From the NCBI GenBank assembly GCA_023408315.1, contig JAEYKI010000018.1:1-64000 (forward strand): a stretch of DNA of 64,000 nucleotides, in the 5' to 3' direction. Under the pieces are notes generated by a model, which was not told the origin of the DNA, searched no databases, and saw nothing but the letters and a program-made list of their open reading frames with translations. Each line of letters begins with the position of its first letter. The stretch's first letter is position 1. Made by a program: the position numbers and the translations under genes. Below, in pieces: positions 59,014 to 64,000 of the stretch. This DNA is from Bacillota bacterium. Lineage in GTDB: Bacteria > Bacillota > Clostridia > Christensenellales > Christensenellaceae.

Positions 59014-59436
59014 ATGAAAAAATATTTCAACGGAGTACTGTACGATTCGGATAATGCAAAGCAGATAGGCATGCACGGCGCGGTCGCGGGCGGCAACCGC
59101 ATAAAAGCGGTAACGCTGTATAAAACAAAGGACGGCCACTATTTTTTCTACGACCGCGATATGATGAACGGCATGAACATAACCACAGGAAAATTAACGC
59201 CCCTCTCCCCGGAGGAAGCGGAGGCGTGGGCAAAAAAAAATTTGGGCGAATACCCGTACAGCGCTGAATTCGGCGCGGCGTGGCAGACAGGCGGCGCAAA
59301 ACCGGCAGAAAGCTCAAAACTTTTAAACATCCAGCTGCCTTCCGATCTTGTTCATAAACTGGAACAGCTGCAAAAGGCGCAGGGCAAAACAATACCGCAG
59401 ATTATAGAATCGCTGATTCAGCACGAGGGGCAATAA
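59014..59436 (+). CDS. Hypothetical protein with C-terminal ribbon-helix-helix-like segment
   Basis: 140 residues, ATG with AGGTGA upstream. The N-terminal ~95 residues form an unknown domain starting MKKYFNGVLYDSDNAKQIG, with a strand-rich part (KAVTLYKTKDGHYFFYDRD) and a helix (SPEEAEAWAKKNLG). The last ~35 residues (LNIQLPSDLVHKLEQLQKAQ, then TIPQIIESLIQ) have the strand-helix-helix pattern of RHH DNA-binding or antitoxin-like proteins. A DNA-binding role is an inference; no toxin gene is adjacent. The terminator stem includes the stop codon. Confidence 0.65.
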   Translation: MKKYFNGVLYDSDNAKQIGMHGAVAGGNRIKAVTLYKTKDGHYFFYDRDMMNGMNITTGKLTPLSPEEAEAWAKKNLGEYPYSAEFGAAWQTGGAKPAESSKLLNIQLPSDLVHKLEQLQKAQGKTIPQIIESLIQHEGQ

Positions 59437-59448
59437 GCCCCTCTTTTT
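59425..59448 (+). terminator. Intrinsic terminator overlapping the stop codon
   Basis: GAGGGGC-AATAA-GCCCCTC followed by TTTTTA; the TAA stop lies in the loop. Confidence 0.85.
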
Positions 59449-60328
59449 ATTTTATCCCCAAAAATTCCTTCCATTTGGGCGCTTCCCGTTTCCCCTGGGC
59501 ATATCCCAGGCCGTAGCTGTCAGAAAGCTTTTTAAAATTCTTCTCCCGGTTGGAGACGGGCATCACATCCGGGTAGACGAGGCACGCCCTGCCCTGCCGC
59601 TCCAGTTCTTCCAGCTCCTCCAGCGTTTGGTTGTATACGGCATACCGCCCAATCATCGCGTCCGCCACCAGCGGGTATTTGCGGTAATACGCCTTCAAAA
59701 AAGACTTCATGCCCGCTGGCTGCATGCGGAAGCCCCTTGGCCTGCTCAGCACCACAAAAAACTTTTTATAGCCGTCCTGCTTTGCGATGTCCAGCGCCAC
59801 GCCGCCGCCCAGGCCGCCGTCCACATACCAGTTCCCCTTGAATTCTGTGGGCGGCATAAATATGGGTATGGAGGAAGAGCCGCGCACAATGCGCATCAGC
59901 TCAGCCACGCCCGGCATGTCATCCTTTGTAAAATACACCATTTTGCCCGTTTCCCGGCAAAAGGCCCCCACGCGCAGCCGAGCCGGGTTTGCGCAAAACG
60001 TATCAAAATCAAAGGGCAGCGCAGCGCCGGGGTACGGGGTTTCCTCGTACAAATAACACGCGCGGAAGTACCCTTGCCCTTTTATAAAAGACCCCCATCC
60101 GCCAAATCCGGGATCTAAAACCAAATCCACAAAGGAACGTTTGGCCCTGTCCGTGTCCCTGGAGATGTAATTTACCGTGTGGCTGGAGCCTGCAGAAATG
60201 CCGCAAACATAATCAAAGTATATTTCGTTTTCCAATAGGTTGTTCAGAATGCCCGCCGTGTAGCTGGCGCGCATACCGCCGCCTTCAAAGATCAATGCCG
60301 TGTCCGGTACGTTGTTTGTAAGCCGCAT
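59447..60328 (-). CDS. Patatin-like phospholipase (RssA-type)
   Basis: 293 residues from the ATG at 60328 (MRLTNNVPDTALIFEGGG; GGGAGCGCAAAG upstream). Patatin signatures: oxyanion-hole EGGGMRASYTAGIL near residue 18, nucleophile elbow CGISAGSSH near 45, and the Asp of the dyad in WYVDGGLGGG near 175. The protein has no signal peptide, so it acts in the cytosol or on the inner membrane face. It would hydrolyse acyl esters of phospholipids. The C-terminal ~100 residues include an EELEELERQG helix typical of this bacterial subgroup. Single gene. Confidence 0.9.
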   Translation of the reverse strand: MRLTNNVPDTALIFEGGGMRASYTAGILNNLLENEIYFDYVCGISAGSSHTVNYISRDTDRAKRSFVDLVLDPGFGGWGSFIKGQGYFRACYLYEETPYPGAALPFDFDTFCANPARLRVGAFCRETGKMVYFTKDDMPGVAELMRIVRGSSSIPIFMPPTEFKGNWYVDGGLGGGVALDIAKQDGYKKFFVVLSRPRGFRMQPAGMKSFLKAYYRKYPLVADAMIGRYAVYNQTLEELEELERQGRACLVYPDVMPVSNREKNFKKLSDSYGLGYAQGKREAPKWKEFLGIK

Positions 60329-60540
60329 CTTTGCGCTCCCTTTTTTTAGCATATCTTATATAGTACGACCTTTTCTGCGCGTTTGCAAGCCGGGCCTTAT
60401 GCGGGCTTCGCCCCTTTTCTCAGAGGGGGGGCTGCCCGTCCCCCTTCCGGCGTTCGGGCTTCGCCCTTCCTGCCTCCCCCTGGTTTAGCCTTCCTTCGCA
60501 GAAAATTTGAGACATGCTCTGCTTTTTTATCCTGTTTACG
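60329..60540. other. GC-rich intergenic stretch
   Basis: No gene seen. Runs such as GCGGGCTTCGCCCC and TCGGGCTTCGCCC look like degraded repeat or hairpin units. Confidence 0.35.
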
Positions 60541-60569
60541 GAAAAACGCCATCATAAACGGCATTTTTC
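60541..60569. terminator. Bidirectional terminator-like hairpin
   Basis: GAAAAACGCC and GGCATTTTTC arms (one mismatch) with a nine-base loop; T-rich 3' arm on both strands. Confidence 0.5.
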
Positions 60570-60581
60570 GCAGATGGGATT

Positions 60582-60605
60582 CCAAAGGGACAAATGTCCC
60601 TTTGG
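60582..60605. repeat. Perfect 10-bp palindromic hairpin
   Basis: CCAAAGGGAC-AAAT-GTCCCTTTGG, followed at 60616-60632 by a second hairpin GGAGGC-GGGCA-GCCTCC. Together they look like an intergenic palindromic repeat unit downstream of the NTF2-like gene. Confidence 0.6.
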
Positions 60606-60645
60606 CCAGTGTTGCGGAGGCGGGCAGCCTCCATAAGAAAATTTT

Positions 60646-60993
60646 TCATGGCGCAAGAACAATTTCCAGGCGCACGATCTTCTCTCCTGCAAGGGTAAAA
60701 GCAAAGTCCAGCAGGCACGGGTCGGGCAGGCCGGTCTTGTCAAAGTCTCCTTCCGCCTTTGCGGTAACCATCAGCCCTCCTTTTTTCTCCACCGCGCCCA
60801 TAACCGTGAGCACCAGGTTGTCCGCAAAATGCGTCTTTTCGCCCCATGCGCGAATGGCGTCGTTCCCGCTTTTCTCTTTCCCCTCGTCAATCACAACTGC
60901 GTCCGTGGCAAAAGCGGATAAAAATGCTTCCCTGTCCGCGGCGTTGGTCGCCTCAAAATACGTTTGAACGGGTTTTGGCAATTGCATATTCAT
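60646..60993 (-). CDS. NTF2-like / SnoaL-like protein
   Basis: 115 residues; ATG with AAAGGAGAAATAATC upstream. The helix-strand pattern MQLPKPVQTYFEATNAADRE, FATDAVVIDEGKEKSGNDA and IRAWGEK is typical of SnoaL-like polyketide-cyclase-fold proteins of the NTF2 superfamily, which form a cone-shaped pocket. The C-terminal sheet (LLDFAFTLAGEKIVRLEIVL) completes the fold. Substrate and activity unknown. Cytoplasmic, single gene. Confidence 0.8.
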   Translation of the reverse strand: MNMQLPKPVQTYFEATNAADREAFLSAFATDAVVIDEGKEKSGNDAIRAWGEKTHFADNLVLTVMGAVEKKGGLMVTAKAEGDFDKTGLPDPCLLDFAFTLAGEKIVRLEIVLAP

Positions 60994-61126
60994 GATTATT
61001 TCTCCTTTTCAAATTGCGCCGGTAAGCCGGCCTTTCTGTTTTTATTGTACGGCTTTAAACCTGACGGCAGGGCGTCATGTTTTCAATAATATTTCCGGCA
61101 AACCTGTACACATTTTCGCCACGCAT

Positions 61127-61166
61127 TTGTTGCATACTTGTTGCATAGTTTTTTATATTGTTGCAT
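61127..61166. promoter_or_regulatory. Three direct TTGTTGCAT boxes at the radical-SAM gene promoter
   Basis: TTGTTGCATA at 61127-61136 and 61138-61147, and TTGTTGCAT at 61158-61166: starts spaced 11 and 20 bases, near one and two helical turns. The third covers the -35 element. Confidence 0.6.
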
Positions 61167-61190
61167 TTTTGGGATTATTTATGATATACT
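61161..61190 (+). promoter_or_regulatory. Sigma-A promoter of the radical-SAM repair pair
   Basis: TTGCAT at 61161-61166, 18-base spacer, TATACT at 61185-61190; start near 61197, leader of about 53 bases. Confidence 0.6.
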
Positions 61191-61249
61191 AAAATTGATA
61201 AGCCAGAATGCTGTTCTTTGGAACGGGCATAAGGAAGGCGGCGGTTAAA

Positions 61250-62581
61250 ATGGACATGATGGAAAAATTTAAAATATTAACGGAAGGCGCAAAATACGAT
61301 GCGGCCTGCACCTCCTCCGGCGCGGACCGTCCGGGCAACAAGGGCCTGGGCAGCGCGCTTGCGGCGGGCTGCTGCCACAGCTTTTCCGCGGACGGCCGCT
61401 GTATTTCCCTTTTAAAGGTGCTGCTTACCAACCACTGCATTTACGACTGCAAGTATTGCGTCAACCGCAGCAGCAACGATGTGCCCCGCGTGGCCTTCGC
61501 TCCCCGCGAGCTGGCCGAGCTTACCATACAGTTCTACCGCCGCAACTATATAGAGGGGCTTTTTTTATCCAGCGGCGTGGTGCAGAACGCGGACCACACC
61601 ATGGAGCTCATGATCACCGCGCTCTCTATTCTGCGCACAGAATACAATTTTCAAGGCTATATACACGCAAAAACAATCCCCGGCGCCGCCCCCGCGCTGG
61701 TCACGCGGCTGGGCCTGCTGGCGGACCGCCTGAGCGTAAACATAGAGCTTCCAAGCGAGGAGAGCTTAAAGCTCCTTGCCCCCCACAAAACAAAGGATTC
61801 CATTTTAAAGCCCATGGGCCAGATTGCCGGTTCGCTGGTTGCCAGCAAAAAGGATATCGTTCTGTATAAAAACGCGCCGCGCTTTGCTCCCGCCGGGCAG
61901 GCCACGCAGATGATTATAGGCGCTTCGCCGGAGAACGATTACCGCATCTTAAAGCTGGCCTCCGGCCTGTATGGCAAATACAGCTTAAAGCGCGTGTTTT
62001 ATTCGGCCTACATCCCCGCGGTTGCGGACAGCCTGCTGCCCACGCTGGATACCAAGCCGCCCCTTCTGCGCGAGCACCGGTTCTACCAGGCGGACTGGCT
62101 GATGCGCCAGTACCGCTTTGGCCCGGACGAAATATTAAGCGAGCGCACGCCCAATTTTAACCCCTACCTGGACCCCAAGGCTAATTGGGCGGTGAACAAC
62201 CTGGATTCCTTCCCCGTGGATGTGAACCGCGCGCCGCTGGATACCCTGCTGCGCGTTCCCGGCATAGGCCCGGTGAGCGCGCGCCGCATTGTTACCGCGC
62301 GCAGAACCGGAACCCTGGGGCTGGACGAACTTGCGCGCATTGGCGTGGTTTTAAAGCGGGCCCGTTTTTTTATACTGGCGCGGGGCTATTCCTGCGGTCT
62401 GCGGCTGGATGCCCCCACCACCGTGCGCGCGCTCATAGACCCGCAGGTATTCGGCTTTGGCACAGAGCAGCTCTCCTTCTTTGGGCCAAACGGCAGCGTT
62501 GCCCTGCCAGGCGCGGGAGATGTTCGCTCTGTCCGGGAAGCGGTGGAGGAGGCGGTGTTATGCCTGAGCGCAGGCCTGTAG
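61250..62581 (+). CDS. Putative DNA modification/repair radical SAM protein (UDG-linked)
   Basis: 443 residues from the ATG at 61250, with AAGGAAGGCGG upstream. The radical-SAM cluster is NHCIYDCKYCVNRSSND (CxxxCxxC) near residue 75. Residues 330-380 hold a helix-hairpin-helix-type DNA-binding segment (LLRVPGIGPVSARRIVTAR). This combination is that of the TIGR03916-type family, encoded beside a uracil-DNA-glycosylase-like partner and predicted, not shown, to repair or modify DNA. The partner gene overlaps by 22 bases. Preceded by three repeated boxes. Confidence 0.88.
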   Translation: MDMMEKFKILTEGAKYDAACTSSGADRPGNKGLGSALAAGCCHSFSADGRCISLLKVLLTNHCIYDCKYCVNRSSNDVPRVAFAPRELAELTIQFYRRNYIEGLFLSSGVVQNADHTMELMITALSILRTEYNFQGYIHAKTIPGAAPALVTRLGLLADRLSVNIELPSEESLKLLAPHKTKDSILKPMGQIAGSLVASKKDIVLYKNAPRFAPAGQATQMIIGASPENDYRILKLASGLYGKYSLKRVFYSAYIPAVADSLLPTLDTKPPLLREHRFYQADWLMRQYRFGPDEILSERTPNFNPYLDPKANWAVNNLDSFPVDVNRAPLDTLLRVPGIGPVSARRIVTARRTGTLGLDELARIGVVLKRARFFILARGYSCGLRLDAPTTVRALIDPQVFGFGTEQLSFFGPNGSVALPGAGDVRSVREAVEEAVLCLSAGL

Positions 62582-63324
62582 CGCAAAGCCCCTGCCGTTA
62601 CCTGTACGACGGCAGCCTGGCCGGGTTTTACTGTTGCGTATACCAAAGCTTTCTGGCGCGCCAAATTCCCATGGCCGTATGTGCGGCGGGCGCGGCGCAG
62701 CCCTGCCTGTGGCCGGATGAAGCATTTGATACGGACGAGGTGATGGCCCGGCGGGTGCGCGCGGGCATTGGTTCCAGGCTTTCTCCCCGCGTGTCCGATT
62801 TGGTGGAAAACGTTTTTTTCAGCTGCATGGACGAAAAAGAAACAGCCCTGCTCCGCTTTCTGCACCGCGCGTTTGCGGTTGGCCCAAAAATTATTAACAT
62901 GCTGGGGGACGCGGACGTGGCCGCGCTCCTGAAGGCAGAGCTGCACCTGCACCGGGAGAGCCACCTGTTCCTGGGGTTTGTGCGTTTTCAGGACACGGGC
63001 GGCGCGCTGACCGCCACCATCTCCCCCAAAAATTTTGTGCTGCCCTACATTGCGAACCACTTTATCTGCCGCTTTTCAGGCGAGAACTTCATGATCTTCG
63101 ACAAAACCCACAGTGCCGCCCTGATTTATGAAAACCGCAAAAAGCAAATCATACGGGCGGAAGGCTTTACGCCCCCGCCGCCCACAAAGGACGAGCAGTA
63201 TTACCGCAGCCTGTGGAAGCAGTTTTACAACACCATTGCCATTGCCGCGCGGGAAAATCCCCGGTGCCGCATGACGCATATGCCCAAGAGATTTTGGGAG
63301 AACCTTACAGAGATGCAGGAATAA
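62560..63324 (+). CDS. TIGR03915/DUF4130-type putative DNA repair protein (partner of the radical SAM gene)
   Basis: 254 residues from the ATG at 62560, with GGAGGAGGCGGTGTT upstream, starting inside the radical-SAM gene. RYLYDGSLAGFYCCVYQSF near residue 12 is the family N-terminus; LHLHRESHLFLGFVRFQ near 125 and YIANHFICRFSGENFMIFDKTH near 155 are further marks. The C-terminus has YYRSLWKQFYNTIAIAAREN and MPKRFWENL. The family is related to UDG-type enzymes by gene neighbourhood and predicted to act with the upstream enzyme on DNA. Activity not established. Confidence 0.87.
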   Translation: MPERRPVAQSPCRYLYDGSLAGFYCCVYQSFLARQIPMAVCAAGAAQPCLWPDEAFDTDEVMARRVRAGIGSRLSPRVSDLVENVFFSCMDEKETALLRFLHRAFAVGPKIINMLGDADVAALLKAELHLHRESHLFLGFVRFQDTGGALTATISPKNFVLPYIANHFICRFSGENFMIFDKTHSAALIYENRKKQIIRAEGFTPPPPTKDEQYYRSLWKQFYNTIAIAARENPRCRMTHMPKRFWENLTEMQE

Positions 63325-63350
63325 CCTGGCCGCTTTCATAATATTCTAAT

Positions 63351-63379
63351 TTGACAAATCTTCAGATTTTTTGTAATAT
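63351..63379 (+). promoter_or_regulatory. Sigma-A promoter of the polysaccharide deacetylase gene
   Basis: TTGACA at 63351-63356, 17-base spacer, TAATAT at 63374-63379. Confidence 0.7.
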
Positions 63380-63414
63380 AAACGTAATATTTGACGAACC
63401 GGATTGGAGAAGAC

Positions 63415-64000
63415 ATGAGCAGATCTCACTACAAAAAGCACAACTCCCGGTTCCGCATGTTTATTGCGGTTCTTATTATCATTGCTCTGGCCGTATTTTC
63501 TGGCTACCAGTCTATGAGCGCAAATTCCTATTCGCTGCAAGCCGCCGCGCAACAAAGCCAGGCGACGGTTTTAAGCGCCAAGCTGGAATCCCTGCAAGGC
63601 CAGTATGATTCCCTGCAAAGCCAATATAAAGAGCTGCAAGATAAAGCCTCAGCATCATCCTCCCCCACCCCGTCTTCCAGTGTTGCGTCTTCCGGCGCCG
63701 CGTCGGCCGCCAAGGTTGCGTATTTAACGTTTGACGACGGCCCAACCGACCTTACGCCAACATTGCTGGATGTGCTGAAAGAGAACGATGTAAAGGCAAC
63801 GTTCTTTATCGCTTTCATGGGTGTGGACACGCAGAAAAAGCGGGATTATCTCAAGCTGGAGGCAGAGGCCGGCCATGCGGTGGGCGTGCATTCCTGGACG
63901 CACGATTATAAAACCATCTACGCAAACGAACAGGCCTTCCTGGACGATTTTAATAAAATGAAAGGCGTGATTACAGAAGCCACCGGCATAGCGCCCAACC
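63415..64000 (+). CDS. Polysaccharide (peptidoglycan) deacetylase, partial at right edge
   Basis: The first 195 codons are visible; no stop before the edge. ATG with GGAGAAGAC upstream. A short basic N-terminus, membrane anchor (about 14-34), a Gln/Leu-rich coiled-coil segment (about 45-80: QATVLSAKLESLQGQYDSLQ) and a Ser/Ala linker lead to a NodB domain. VAYLTFDDGPTDLTPTLL near 105 has the catalytic Asp and metal Asp; HSWTHDY near 160 has the two metal His. It would remove acetyl groups from GlcNAc or MurNAc in the wall and so affect lysozyme sensitivity. Confidence 0.9.
   Translation, partial: MSRSHYKKHNSRFRMFIAVLIIIALAVFSGYQSMSANSYSLQAAAQQSQATVLSAKLESLQGQYDSLQSQYKELQDKASASSSPTPSSSVASSGAASAAKVAYLTFDDGPTDLTPTLLDVLKENDVKATFFIAFMGVDTQKKRDYLKLEAEAGHAVGVHSWTHDYKTIYANEQAFLDDFNKMKGVITEATGIAPN

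Noticed and set aside
59014..59436. Toxin-antitoxin module based on the RHH-like C-terminus
   Set aside because: No partner gene overlaps or follows; a terminator ends the transcript at its stop codon.

Overview
The window reads as chromosomal DNA of a low-GC-lineage Gram-positive anaerobe of the class Clostridia, but of moderately high GC and heavily biased to the minus strand. The evidence is a complete dlt operon for D-alanylation of teichoic acids, a GerA-type spore germination protein, a free-standing SleC-prodomain-like protein, a sodium-pumping oxaloacetate-decarboxylase-type operon, feoAB with a DtxR/MntR regulator, several DUFs typical of Clostridia, and a polA-coaE-lytic transglycosylase cluster. 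The genus cannot be named from the sequence alone.

Layout. 1-2.6 kb: the N-terminal 871 codons of a very large Ala/Gln-rich protein of unknown function, running off the left edge. 3-7 kb: small hypotheticals, a GT2-GtrA fusion and an envelope pair (membrane-anchored propeller-like protein plus NAGPA-type phosphodiester glycosidase). 7.1-15.5 kb: SleC-prodomain-like protein, a 1743-residue nine-PAS hybrid histidine kinase, a carboxylesterase and uppP. 15.5-16.4 kb: a gene-free stretch with two copies of a ~245-bp palindrome-rich repeat. 16.4-20.6 kb: dltA-dltB-dltC-dltD followed by a 38-residue DltX-like microprotein. 20.8-30.1 kb: copper-binding four-helix protein, ClC antiporter, a glycosyltransferase, GerA, then catalase, two ferritin-like proteins and an orphan pseudo-E2 acyltransferase. 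30.2-41.7 kb: transglutaminase-like protein, GH25 lysozyme, amidase, amino-acid permease, feoBA and its regulator, HAD hydrolase, peptidoglycan-binding proteins. 41.9-49.7 kb: MFS exporter, tRNA-Leu(GAG), oligopeptide-binding lipoprotein, lytic transglycosylase, coaE, polA, an ECF sigma factor and tRNA-Leu(CAA). 49.8-50.8 kb: a visibly AT-richer two-gene patch with a DUF3267-type membrane metalloprotease-like protein. 50.9-58.6 kb: NlpC/P60 hydrolase, DUF2935 protein, chemotaxis receptor and the split decarboxylase operon (oadA, gamma, biotin carrier, beta). 59-64 kb: RHH-like protein, patatin-like lipase, NTF2-like protein, a radical-SAM/UDG-linked putative DNA-repair pair and a polysaccharide deacetylase that runs off the right edge.

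Functional themes are cell-envelope remodelling (dlt, uppP and enzymes that together cut most peptidoglycan bonds), iron and peroxide handling (feoAB, regulator, catalase, ferritin-like proteins), and anaerobic energy conservation through a Na+-pumping decarboxylase.

The most interesting signals outside the genes are: (i) the same ~54-nt sequence, with compatible base-pair changes and a following terminator-like hairpin, in the 5' leaders of two unrelated genes (glycosyltransferase at 23.5 kb and oadA at 58.6 kb), a candidate undescribed cis-regulatory RNA; (ii) a dltX-like gene at the 3' instead of the 5' end of the dlt operon; (iii) an ECF sigma gene whose consensus promoter places the transcription start at or within two bases of its ATG; (iv) a likely +1 frame continuation of GerA that ends exactly at the terminator; and (v) a family of near-identical terminators.
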